Source: Cupriavidus basilensis OR16 | Lineage (GTDB): Bacteria; Pseudomonadota; Gammaproteobacteria; Burkholderiales; Burkholderiaceae | Reading direction: 5' to 3' | Assembly: GCF_000243095.1 (NCBI RefSeq) | Contig: NZ_AHJE01000054.1 | Location: 1-64,000 of the forward strand | Length of the DNA: 64,000 nt | Shown: in pieces, positions 1 through 7,780 of the stretch | Layout of the letters: each line of letters starts with the position of its first letter | Position numbering within the stretch: the stretch's first letter is position 1 | The notes under the pieces: generated by a model | Seen by the model: the letters and a program-made list of their open reading frames with translations, nothing else | Database searches by the model: none | What the model was told of the DNA's origin: nothing | Program-made: the position numbers and the translations under genes

Positions 1-110
1 CGTAATTATCAGTACGCAATTTCTATGAAATCTGTCTTTCAATCAGATGGAAAGATGGTTTGCGAAGATTGTCATCCATGGCGAACCTAGCATAAGGACC
101 GATATTTTGG

Positions 111-128
111 AATCGGACTAGTCCGATT
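111..128. promoter_or_regulatory. Perfect 18-bp palindrome upstream of the protease-GGDEF gene
   Basis: AATCGGACTAGTCCGATT equals its own reverse complement over all 18 bases. It lies in the AT-richer stretch at 1-285, where I see no gene, about 160 bp before the first plausible start codon of the next reading frame. Perfect dyads of this length usually bind a dimeric regulator, but no regulator gene lies next to it in the window, so the function is inference. Confidence 0.45.
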
Positions 129-285
129 TGTGCCGAGAAAAGCCGGATTTTTATATTCAGACAACACTTGTAATTTTACGAATAGGCAGGCGCCAGGCTA
201 GCCAAGAGAATTCACGAACCGTATGTCAGTGTTGAAGAAAAGGACATAGGAACAGTCGGAACAAACTCCTGCCTGGTTCGTCGTT

Positions 286-2919
286 TTGAAATCGCCGCAG
301 CAACCCTCGAGGACACCGCTGGATTGGGTCGAAGCGGAAACCCACCATCGGACGAACACGCTGAACGGCGGCTGGATTCCGAACGATCCCAACTTGGCCT
401 CTGACCAATGGAACCTGCATGACCCGGCGATCCCGGGCAATGCCAAGGGCGCGATCAACGCGGTGAATGCCTGGTCGAGCAGCAAAGGCGATGGCATCGT
501 GATCGCGATTGTCGACAACGGCGTGAGCACAACCCATCCCGACTTGCAGGGCAAGGTGCTCCCGGGCTACAGCTTCATCACGCGTACAGGCCGTGGCACC
601 AACACGCTGCCGCCGGCCGTTGGTGCGCAATGCGCCAACCCTGCCCAGCAGAACGGCAGCGGGCCGTTGATGGTCTACCACGGCACCAGCATGGCGGGCA
701 TCGCGACCGCGGCAACCAACAACGGAATAGGCATCGCGGGTGTCGCCCCCAATGCATCCATTCTGCCCGTAAAGGTCATGGATGAATGCCAGGCGAGCAG
801 CTTTGACGTCGCGGACGCTATTCGATGGGCCGCGGGTTCCAGCGTACCTGGCGTTCCTGCCAACCAGAACCCGGCTCGGGTCATTAGCCTGAGTCTTGGC
901 GCTGCCGGAGTCTCCAAGTGCGATGCTGCCACGCAAGCGGCCATAGCAGATGCAAGCGCCAGGGGAGCCGTGGTGGTCGTGGCGGCCGGCAACGAAAGTG
1001 GTGCGGTGACAACGCCCGCTACATGTAATGGCGCGATTGCCGTTGCCGGATTGACCTACGCTGGCGCCCTCGGTTCGTATAGCAATTTTGGGCCGGCGAT
1101 TGCGGTCGCTGCCCCGGGAGGGGGCGGCTCGATAGCGCAGGCTGATCCGGTCTATGGCTGGTCGTTGGGGACCATCGGCGCCACGTCCTATGGTAACGAT
1201 GGCGCACCCATTTATAACTCGGGGGGGATCGGCACGAGCAACGCTGTTCCGCAGGTTGCTGGCGTTGCGGCATTGATGCTTGCTTTGCGGCCGACACTGA
1301 CGCCAGCCGCGGTGCGCCAGCTGCTGCGCAAGAGCGCCCGGGCCTTCGTAGACCCAAGCTGCAGTACGTGGATTTGCGGCACCGGCATGCTCGACGCGTT
1401 CGGGGCCGTTACCCTGACCGCACAGGCCGTTGTTCCCACCGCGTCGGCGAGTGCGCCGAAATCGGTGAATACTGGCACGACGGTGGCACTTGATGGCAGC
1501 CAGTCCAGCAGCGCCAACGTCTCGTATGCCTGGAGCCAGCTTAGCGGCCCGAAGGTGACGTTGCTGAATGCCAATGCGGCGGTCGCGTCGTTCACCCCAA
1601 CGGTGGCCGGCGACTACCAGTTCGGCCTGACCGTGACTGACAACGCCTCAGGACTCTCGGCCGGCACCAGTGTGCTGCTGTCAGCCACGGTACCTGCCAG
1701 CACCAATAGCGGCAGCAGCTCAAGTGGAGGAGGGGGCGGCGGCGGTGCGTTCAGTCTCTTCGAGGCGGTGCTACTCCTTGCTGGCGGCTTGCTGGCCTTC
1801 GTAGGTCGCCGCCGTATCGGAGCATACGCATTCACGGCCTTGGCGACCCCGAGCGGCCTCTTCGGCGCCGGTCCGAATAGCGCCGCGTGGATGTGGGTCT
1901 TCTGGCATGGCGGCTTTCCTTTTTTTGTGATCCTCGCAGTGGCGACGCGCAGTCTTTCCTCGGCCGATCTGATCAAAAGCAAGAACGTCAGTCTGTGGAC
2001 ATGGGGGCTAGTAGGGGGGCCGGTCGCAATCGGTGTGGCACTTTGCGGGGTAGCGATACACGGCGGATTGCCATCCGCTCTCAACGCGGCGGGAAACGCG
2101 GGAGCGTATGAGAAGAACGCGACCGCGCTAGCAATATGGTCGCTCAATGTCGCCGCCATTGCATTCGTATTGCTGGCCGGCCGCTTGCGGGCAGTGCTCG
2201 ACATCTGGCTATCGATCGCCTTGCTGGCTTGTCTCATCGACACCAGCCTGAACCTGCTGAGTGCCACCACGTTCAGCGTAGGCTGGTATCTCGCGAGGGT
2301 ATTCAGCATGTTCGCGCCCGGCGTCATGGTGTGCGTCCTAGTGTGGGAAGTCACGGTACTGTACCGGCGGCTTTTCGCGGTCCATGCCACCTTGCTGCAA
2401 ACGTCGGTTCGTGATGCATTGACAGACCTCTACAACCGAAGCTACTTCAGCGGGCAATTCGGCAAGGAATTCGATCGTGCGAAGCGCGCCAATTTACCGA
2501 AGCGCGCCAATTTACCGCTGTCGCTAGTCATGATCGATGTGGACCATTTCAAGCTCTACAACGACACCTTGGGACATCTGAAAGGGGACGCTTGCCTGGT
2601 CAGAGTGGCGGCTGCGCTAGCGGGAGTCGTCCAGCGGCCAACGGACTTCGTTTGCCGATACGGAGGGGAGGAATTTGTGATTGTCCTGCCGGAAACCGAC
2701 CTCCGTGGCGCCGCCGAGGTCGCGGCACGAGCGCTTCAAACGGTTACGCGATTGAACCTCGAGGCGCCGGCCGCCGTCGGCTACATCACAGTCAGTGCTG
2801 GTTGCGCGACCCTTCAGCGCGAACGCTTCGCCGATGAGCTCGTCGATGCAGCCGATATCGCGCTTTACAAGGCGAAAGGCGCGGGGCGAAATCGCGTTCA
2901 TCTCTCGGGAACTGTATGA
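286..2919 (+). CDS. Chimeric S8 subtilisin-like protease / PKD / membrane GGDEF diguanylate cyclase
   Basis: The frame reads 877 residues from a TTG at 286; an in-frame stop at 247-249 blocks any earlier start. Residues 1-370 are a peptidase S8 domain with Asp77 (VDNG), His132 (HGTS) and Ser318 (GTSNA). There is no signal peptide and only the tail of an I9-type propeptide (WVEAE near residue 14), so the 5' end looks truncated. A PKD-like domain follows (about 385-470), then a glycine run, a hydrophobic stretch and RRR (about 480-510), which resembles the GlyGly-CTERM sorting tail that normally ends such proteases. The frame then continues into several membrane segments resembling the later part of a MASE4 sensor and a GGDEF domain with GGEEF (about 792) and an inhibitory RxxD (RPTD) just before it. 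I infer deletion-driven fusion of a protease gene and a diguanylate cyclase gene. Without a secretion signal the protease half may never reach the periplasm. Confidence 0.75.
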   Translation: MKSPQQPSRTPLDWVEAETHHRTNTLNGGWIPNDPNLASDQWNLHDPAIPGNAKGAINAVNAWSSSKGDGIVIAIVDNGVSTTHPDLQGKVLPGYSFITRTGRGTNTLPPAVGAQCANPAQQNGSGPLMVYHGTSMAGIATAATNNGIGIAGVAPNASILPVKVMDECQASSFDVADAIRWAAGSSVPGVPANQNPARVISLSLGAAGVSKCDAATQAAIADASARGAVVVVAAGNESGAVTTPATCNGAIAVAGLTYAGALGSYSNFGPAIAVAAPGGGGSIAQADPVYGWSLGTIGATSYGNDGAPIYNSGGIGTSNAVPQVAGVAALMLALRPTLTPAAVRQLLRKSARAFVDPSCSTWICGTGMLDAFGAVTLTAQAVVPTASASAPKSVNTGTTVALDGSQSSSANVSYAWSQLSGPKVTLLNANAAVASFTPTVAGDYQFGLTVTDNASGLSAGTSVLLSATVPASTNSGSSSSGGGGGGGAFSLFEAVLLLAGGLLAFVGRRRIGAYAFTALATPSGLFGAGPNSAAWMWVFWHGGFPFFVILAVATRSLSSADLIKSKNVSLWTWGLVGGPVAIGVALCGVAIHGGLPSALNAAGNAGAYEKNATALAIWSLNVAAIAFVLLAGRLRAVLDIWLSIALLACLIDTSLNLLSATTFSVGWYLARVFSMFAPGVMVCVLVWEVTVLYRRLFAVHATLLQTSVRDALTDLYNRSYFSGQFGKEFDRAKRANLPKRANLPLSLVMIDVDHFKLYNDTLGHLKGDACLVRVAAALAGVVQRPTDFVCRYGGEEFVIVLPETDLRGAAEVAARALQTVTRLNLEAPAAVGYITVSAGCATLQRERFADELVDAADIALYKAKGAGRNRVHLSGTV
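2482..2517 (+). repeat. 18-bp direct tandem duplication inside the GGDEF coding region
   Basis: AAGCGCGCCAATTTACCG occurs twice in succession, adding six residues (KRANLP repeated) at the start of the GGDEF domain. It keeps the frame, so it is probably a recent slippage duplication. Confidence 0.9.
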
Positions 2920-2940
2920 CGGCGATGCCCATCATTACAT

Positions 2941-2978
2941 GGGCTGGTGGGCTGGTGGGCTGGTGGGCTGGTGGGCTG
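2941..2978 (+). repeat. GGGCTGGT octamer tandem repeat, 4.75 copies
   Basis: Four full and one partial copy of GGGCTGGT lie 21 bp after the stop codon of the protease-GGDEF gene and are followed by a T run. Five GGG runs spaced by five bases fit the usual G-quadruplex pattern. It could act as a terminator-like structure or be a simple slippage repeat. Confidence 0.9.
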
Positions 2979-3026
2979 TTTTTTTGATTTAACATAAGAA
3001 CTATTATGCGCGGATACAGGTGTTAC

Positions 3027-4647
3027 GGCCAAATCAGAATGTCCGCTTCCAGCCACATCAGAATGTCCTCTGGATAGACCTATACTGGTAGCGCCTGGGT
3101 TGTACGGGAGCGCGCCATGAAGGATCGAGGATTGATCACCATGAGTCTGCGCGATGTTGACCGCTTCAAGGTCATTCAGGCAACGGCCGAGGGCCTGCTG
3201 GCGCAATGGCGTGCCGCGGAGCGCCTGGATTTGACGGCGCGACAGGTCCGGCGGCTGGTCCAGCGCTGGCGAGCCGATGGCCCTATGGGCTTGCTGTCGC
3301 GCCAGCGTGGGCAGCCAGGCCATCGCCAACTGCCGAGGATGCTCGAAGCGCAGGCACGCGCGCTAATCCAGCAGCATTACGCCGATTACGGTCCGACGCT
3401 CGCCTGCGAGAAGCTGCGCGAGCGCCATGGCATCGACCTGGCCAAGGAGACGGTGCGCCGGATCATGATTGACGCCGGCTTCTGGGTCCCCAGGAAGTTG
3501 CGCCCGCCCAAGATGCACCAGCCGCGCAAGCGCCGCGCCTGCCTGGGTGAACTGGTGCAGATCGATGGTAGCGAGCACGCGTGGTTCGAGGAGCGGGCGC
3601 CCATGTGCACGCTGCTGGTCTATGTCGACGATGCCACCAGCCGCCTGATGCAGTTGCTGTTCGTGCCGACCGAATCGACTTTCGCCTATTTTGCAGCGAC
3701 GCGTGCTTACATCGAGCGCCATGGCAAGCCGGTGGCCTTCTACAGCGACAAGGCCAGCATCTTCCGGGTCAATGCCAAAGGCGTCACCACGGGACGGGAC
3801 CATACGCAGTTCGGGCGCGTGTTGTACGAGCTGAATATCGAGAGCCTTTGCGCTAACAGTAGTCAGGCCAAGGGCCGTGTGGAGCGAATGAATGGCACGC
3901 TGCAGGACCGGCTAGTCAAAGAGCTGCGCCAGCGCGGCATCTCGACGCTGGCCGAGGCCAATGCCTTTGCCCCAGTCTTCCTGGCTGACTTCAATGTGCG
4001 GTTCGCCAAGATGCCAAGAAGCGACTTCAACGCGCACCGTCCCGTACGGCCCGACGAGGACCTCGAGCGCATCTTTACCTGGCGTGAATGGCGCAAAGTC
4101 TCCAATCGACTGACGCTGCAATACGACCGCAAGCTGTACCTCATCACGGACCAACCCGAGCAGCGCTCCTTGATTCATCGCTACATCGAAGTGGCCGAGT
4201 ATCCGGACGGCCGCATCGAGTTGTGGGCCGACGGGACTTCCCTGCCCTACGTCCTCTATGACCGGCTGTCCGAGATCAATCAGGGAGCGGTGGTGGAAAA
4301 CAAGCGGTTGGGGCATGTGCTGGAGATCGCCCAGCGCGTGCAGGCCCAGCGCGACAATCGTCGCATCCTAGCGACACCATCGCGCACGCTGACCGGTCAA
4401 AAACCGCGGCAACGGCCCAAACAGGCGACCCCGGGCACGAAACCACAACGGCAGCTGAATGCGGAAGACTTGCGTCGCGCCATTGATGAACTGGCGCAAC
4501 CGCCCCACCCTGTAGATACGTTACCGCCTCAGGCCAGCTCGACTGCCTTACGGAAACAGCCCAGAAAAAGACGCAAAAGAACCAACACCATCCTGCACTA
4601 GACCGGACATTCTGATCTAGCCAAAGACCGGACATCTCAATTTAGCC
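3027..4647 (+). mobile_element. ISNCY-family insertion sequence, apparently complete
   Basis: The element carries one transposase gene and has matching ends. The left end has two copies of ATCAGAATGTCC (3033-3044 and 3057-3068). The right end has the inverted form GGACATTCTGAT (4605-4616) and a degenerate second copy (4630-4641). The doubled motif, about 24-25 bp apart at each end, is probably the transposase-binding end. I could not identify a target-site duplication, so the outer limits are estimates. A 3' fragment of a second, slightly diverged copy lies at about 13122-13690 in the same orientation. Confidence 0.75.
3117..4601 (+). CDS. ISNCY-family transposase (DDE type)
   Basis: This 494-residue transposase starts with a helix-turn-helix region (LTARQVRRLVQRW, about residues 40-55) and has an rve/DDE integrase core. 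Likely catalytic acidic residues lie in VQIDGSEH (about 148), FYSDKAS (about 210) and GRVERMNG (about 255). The C-terminal quarter is basic and proline-rich. A second ATG eight codons downstream (3141) is an alternative start. The frame is open from end to end and both IS ends are present, so the element may still be active. The family name rests on overall sequence style; the DDE class is clear. Confidence 0.85.
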   Translation: MKDRGLITMSLRDVDRFKVIQATAEGLLAQWRAAERLDLTARQVRRLVQRWRADGPMGLLSRQRGQPGHRQLPRMLEAQARALIQQHYADYGPTLACEKLRERHGIDLAKETVRRIMIDAGFWVPRKLRPPKMHQPRKRRACLGELVQIDGSEHAWFEERAPMCTLLVYVDDATSRLMQLLFVPTESTFAYFAATRAYIERHGKPVAFYSDKASIFRVNAKGVTTGRDHTQFGRVLYELNIESLCANSSQAKGRVERMNGTLQDRLVKELRQRGISTLAEANAFAPVFLADFNVRFAKMPRSDFNAHRPVRPDEDLERIFTWREWRKVSNRLTLQYDRKLYLITDQPEQRSLIHRYIEVAEYPDGRIELWADGTSLPYVLYDRLSEINQGAVVENKRLGHVLEIAQRVQAQRDNRRILATPSRTLTGQKPRQRPKQATPGTKPQRQLNAEDLRRAIDELAQPPHPVDTLPPQASSTALRKQPRKRRKRTNTILH

Positions 4648-4680
4648 TAGACAGGCCAGATCTGTTTCCGGTAACGCGCT

Positions 4681-5442
4681 TCAGGAGAGTCCGAACGTCT
4701 TGCGCAGACTCGCACCGACCGGTCCTGCCGGCATGAAGCGGCGCAGCTTGCTCAGAAGGGAGGCCTCGCCTTTGGGGGTACGGCGCATCTTCCACGCGCC
4801 GAGAGCGGCATCGACGACCGTGCTCGCGACGCCATCGGGGTCCGGTGCTTTTTGGACACTTCTTTGAATCGCCTGCGAAACGACGCTGCGCTCGTCGTCG
4901 TAGGCAGATACCTTGGAAGCCGCGTGGGGGGCGTTGGTATCCAGGCTGGTCTTGGTAAATGAGGGTTCGACAAGCACCACACGGATGCCGAACTTGCGCA
5001 CCTCGTGATCCAACGTCTCGGACATCCCCTCCACAGCGTGTTTGGATGCCGAATATAGGCCCATGTACGGCGCCGGCAGAAAGCCGAGCACGGAGCTGAT
5101 GTTGATGATTCTTCCCGAACGTTGCGCACGCATGTGCGGCAATACGGCTCGGGTGGTGCGCAAGATGCCAAACACGTTGGTGTCGAACAGCGCCTGCGCT
5201 TCGGCGTTGACGAGCACATCGATGCGCTTGGCCTGCGCGATGATGGCCTGGATCCCCCGCTGAACCGAGGCTTCATCGCGGATATCCATCTCGACCAGCT
5301 CAACGCCCGGTAGCGGCTGCGCTTTTGCGAGGTTGCGCACGGTGCCGAATACCCGGCAGCCCCGCAGCGCAAACTTCGCGGCGGTGGCACGGCCGATGCC
5401 CGAGGACACGCCTGTAATGACGACAACTTTGGAATTCGACAT
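4681..5442 (-). CDS. SDR oxidoreductase missing its NNAG segment
   Basis: A 253-residue classical short-chain dehydrogenase with the cofactor motif TGVSSGIG near the N-terminus, a catalytic-type serine in ISSVLGF and YSASK. Compared with the close paralogue at 30329-31141, the stretch after RIDVLVN is shortened: the paralogue has 18 residues (NAGFG...SSIEQ) where this protein has two (AE). That is an in-frame loss of about 16 residues that removes the NNAG motif and the start of helix 4. NNAG supports the central sheet and adenine side of the cofactor site, so the protein is probably inactive. It lies 90 bp downstream of the efflux lipoprotein gene on the same strand and right next to the IS end. 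Confidence 0.8.
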   Translation of the reverse strand: MSNSKVVVITGVSSGIGRATAAKFALRGCRVFGTVRNLAKAQPLPGVELVEMDIRDEASVQRGIQAIIAQAKRIDVLVNAEAQALFDTNVFGILRTTRAVLPHMRAQRSGRIINISSVLGFLPAPYMGLYSASKHAVEGMSETLDHEVRKFGIRVVLVEPSFTKTSLDTNAPHAASKVSAYDDERSVVSQAIQRSVQKAPDPDGVASTVVDAALGAWKMRRTPKGEASLLSKLRRFMPAGPVGASLRKTFGLS

Positions 5443-5532
5443 GGCAGTTTCTTTCGGTATGAGTGGGTCGGTGCTGCGGTAAAGGTTCGAGCGATGAGCC
5501 GTGCTGAATGCGCAGCCTCATTCGCGGAGTGA

Positions 5533-6993
5533 CTATTTGCTAGCAACGGCGGTCGATTCGTCGGGCTGCCACCCACCGCCCAGCGCCTTGAATGCCGCGA
5601 CGGCAGCGCGCGCTGATTCGGTTTGCGCCTGCGCGCGCGCGTCTGATGCACGTAACAGGCTGTCGTCGGCTTGCAGGACTTCAATCAGGCTAACGACGCC
5701 TTTTTGATACGCAGCAAACGATGCATCTCGCGCGCGGCCAAGTGAATCCACGCCTTGTGTGAGCACGGCCGCTTGCTCCTCGCGCTTGACGAGGGCAGAA
5801 AAGGCGTCTTCCACATCCTCCGTGGCGCGCAGCACGGCGAGCCGGTACGCGGCCAGCATCTCCGCCTCTTGCCCCTTGGCCTGATCGATCTGCGCGTTGA
5901 TACGGCCGAAGTCGAACAGGCGCCAGCGCAGACCGAGCACGCCGGCAAATTGACTGGCACCGCTACCGAACAGGCTGCCGGCGCCCACCGATGTAGCGCT
6001 GCCGAGCAGGCCGCTGAGCGAGAACTTCGGGTAGTACTCGGCTATGGCGACACCGATGCGCGCGTTGGAAGCCGCTAGGCGGCGCTCGGCGACGATGAGG
6101 TCGGGGCGGCGCCTCAGCAATTCGCCCGGCGATCCGCTGATCGTAATTTGCGGAGCGGCCGGGATGTCGCCGCCTTGCGCAAGCTCCGCCCGGTGCGTGC
6201 CCGGCAGCGAGCCGAGCATCACATCCAGCGCGTTCATCGCCGCATCGAGGCCAGCCTCAAGCTGTGGGATGGAAGCGCGAACCTGAGCGAGTGCGCCTTC
6301 GGCCTGCCGGACTTGAAGCTCGGCCGCCAGTCCCTTGCCGTACAGCAGGTTGATGGTGGAGAGCAATTCTTCTTGCGCCTGTACCTGGTGGCGGGCCACT
6401 TTCAAGCGCGTCTGTAAGCCGCGGATGGTGATGAAGATATCGGCAGTCTGTGCGGCCACGGTCAGCCGTGTGGCGACTGCGCCCGCCTGGGAGGCCTGGT
6501 AGTCGGCAAGTGCCCCCTCGCGGCCACGGCGCAGGCCGCCGAATACGTCCAACTCCCAGCTTGCGCTGACATCGGCCTCAAAAGCGTTGCCGTAGCGGTC
6601 GAAGCCGGGCCGCGAATTCAAGACGCGGCCCAAAGGGGTTTCGACGGACTGGTACGCACGCGCTGCCTGGCCCGTGACATTGCCGGAGGGCAGCAACACG
6701 GCATTGGCAGCGCCAAGCCCCGCACGGGCTTGCGTGACGCGGGCGAAGGCCTGTGCAAGGTCCAGGTTCTGTTCCAGAGCGAGCTGCACGAACCGCGTGA
6801 GTTGCGGATCGCCAAAGCCAGCCCACCACGCAGGTAGATCGGCTCCGGCATTGGCTGTCCGCTGCTCGACTGCCGTCTGGCCCTGGAATTGTTGCGGAAC
6901 CGGCGCATTGGGCTTCACATAATCGGGGCCGACGGCACAACCGGTCGCCAGGCTGGCAACGCAAAGGGCCATAAGGGAGTGTTTTGGCAACAT
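5533..6993 (-). CDS. RND efflux outer-membrane lipoprotein, NodT/OprM family
   Basis: A 486-residue outer-membrane factor. The N-terminus is a lipoprotein signal with the lipobox LATGC (Cys19), followed by AVGPDY, typical of NodT/OprM proteins. Two TolC-type repeats with long alpha-helical hairpins follow, including LRRRPDLIVAERRLAASNA in the second half. Length is normal for the family. It would form the trimeric exit duct for the adaptor and pump encoded on the opposite strand beyond the TetR gene. A promoter is visible on the minus strand: TTGAAC (7045-7050), 17-bp spacer, TACTAT (7022-7027). The operator at 7015-7040 overlaps this promoter. Confidence 0.92.
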   Translation of the reverse strand: MLPKHSLMALCVASLATGCAVGPDYVKPNAPVPQQFQGQTAVEQRTANAGADLPAWWAGFGDPQLTRFVQLALEQNLDLAQAFARVTQARAGLGAANAVLLPSGNVTGQAARAYQSVETPLGRVLNSRPGFDRYGNAFEADVSASWELDVFGGLRRGREGALADYQASQAGAVATRLTVAAQTADIFITIRGLQTRLKVARHQVQAQEELLSTINLLYGKGLAAELQVRQAEGALAQVRASIPQLEAGLDAAMNALDVMLGSLPGTHRAELAQGGDIPAAPQITISGSPGELLRRRPDLIVAERRLAASNARIGVAIAEYYPKFSLSGLLGSATSVGAGSLFGSGASQFAGVLGLRWRLFDFGRINAQIDQAKGQEAEMLAAYRLAVLRATEDVEDAFSALVKREEQAAVLTQGVDSLGRARDASFAAYQKGVVSLIEVLQADDSLLRASDARAQAQTESARAAVAAFKALGGGWQPDESTAVASK

Positions 6994-7014
6994 GGACGTC
7001 TTCCATCTGGTTTT

Positions 7015-7040
7015 TGTGACTATAGTACAAATTGGTCACA
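7015..7040. promoter_or_regulatory. Operator 1 for the efflux TetR regulator
   Basis: TGTGACTA, ten bases, TGGTCACA forms an imperfect dyad between the divergent outer-membrane factor and TetR genes. It covers the -10 and part of the spacer of the minus-strand promoter (TTGAAC, 17 bp, TACTAT). The same arms with the same spacer occur again at 7711-7736, after the TetR gene. The spacing and location suggest it is the TetR binding site. Confidence 0.75.
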
Positions 7041-7078
7041 CGTTGTTCAACTATCGCGACTCGCGTAAGCTGGAGCCT

Positions 7079-7693
7079 ATGAAGACCACCCCCTACCCCG
7101 TTTCCGCCCGTGGCCCCGCGGACCATGACGTGCGAGACCAGATCGTTGCCGCCGCCACCGAGCACTTCAGCCGCTACGGCTACGAGAAGACCGCCGTTTC
7201 CGATCTGGCCAAGGCCATCGGTTTTTCCAAGGCCTACATCTACAAGTTCTTCGAGTCCAAACAGGCCATTGGCGAGATGATCTGCGCCAACTGCCTGCGC
7301 GAGATCGAGGCCGACGTGAATGCCGCCCTGACCGACGCCGACTCCCCGCCGGAGAAGCTCCGGCGCATGTTCAAAGCCTTGACTGAGGCCAGCCTTCGGT
7401 TGTTTTCCCACGACCGCAAGCTGTACGAGATCGCGGCCTCGGCAGCGACTGAACGCTGGCAAGCGGTGATCGCCTATGAGGACCGCATCCAGAGGTTGCT
7501 GCGCGATGTGCTGCAGGAGGGCCGGGAGACCGGAGACTTCGAGCGCAAGACGCCGTTGGACGAGGCCACGACGGCCATCTACCTGGTCATGCGCCCGTAC
7601 ATGAATCCGTTGCTTTTGCAGCACAGCTTGGACTACACGGAAAGTGCGCCCGGGCTGCTCTCCAGCCTCGTGCTTCGGAGCCTTTCCCCCTGA
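7079..7693 (+). CDS. TetR-family repressor of the RND efflux locus
   Basis: A 204-residue TetR regulator. The N-terminal helix-turn-helix spans about residues 20-65 (TAVSDLAKAIGFSKAYIYKFFESK), and a ligand-binding C-terminal domain follows. I chose the ATG at 7079 because the earlier in-frame ATG at 6992 would run the protein through the operator and divergent promoter. The gene sits between the outer-membrane factor (divergent) and the adaptor/pump genes (same strand), with matching operators on both sides, so it probably represses both arms and itself. Confidence 0.9.
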   Translation: MKTTPYPVSARGPADHDVRDQIVAAATEHFSRYGYEKTAVSDLAKAIGFSKAYIYKFFESKQAIGEMICANCLREIEADVNAALTDADSPPEKLRRMFKALTEASLRLFSHDRKLYEIAASAATERWQAVIAYEDRIQRLLRDVLQEGRETGDFERKTPLDEATTAIYLVMRPYMNPLLLQHSLDYTESAPGLLSSLVLRSLSP

Positions 7694-7710
7694 CGCGCAG
7701 ATTTTTTGAA

Positions 7711-7747
7711 TGTGACCATTGACTAAAGTGGTCACAAGAACCAGAAT
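7711..7747 (+). promoter_or_regulatory. Operator 2 and overlapping promoter of the adaptor-pump operon
   Basis: A perfect inverted repeat, TGTGACCA (7711-7718) and TGGTCACA (7729-7736), has a ten-base spacer. TTGACT (7719-7724) lies inside the dyad and is followed after 17 bp by CAGAAT (7742-7747), a reasonable -35/-10 pair. Binding here would block the promoter directly. The arms match operator 1 at 7015-7040 except for one base. Confidence 0.75.
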
Positions 7748-7780
7748 GAAAGCCCAGATCATCTTGTTGATGGGGCTTTC

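Noticed and set aside
6578..7762. A 394-residue minus-strand frame spanning the TetR gene and the start of the outer-membrane factor
   Set aside because: It runs through two clear genes and both operators and shows no domain; it is a high-GC shadow frame.
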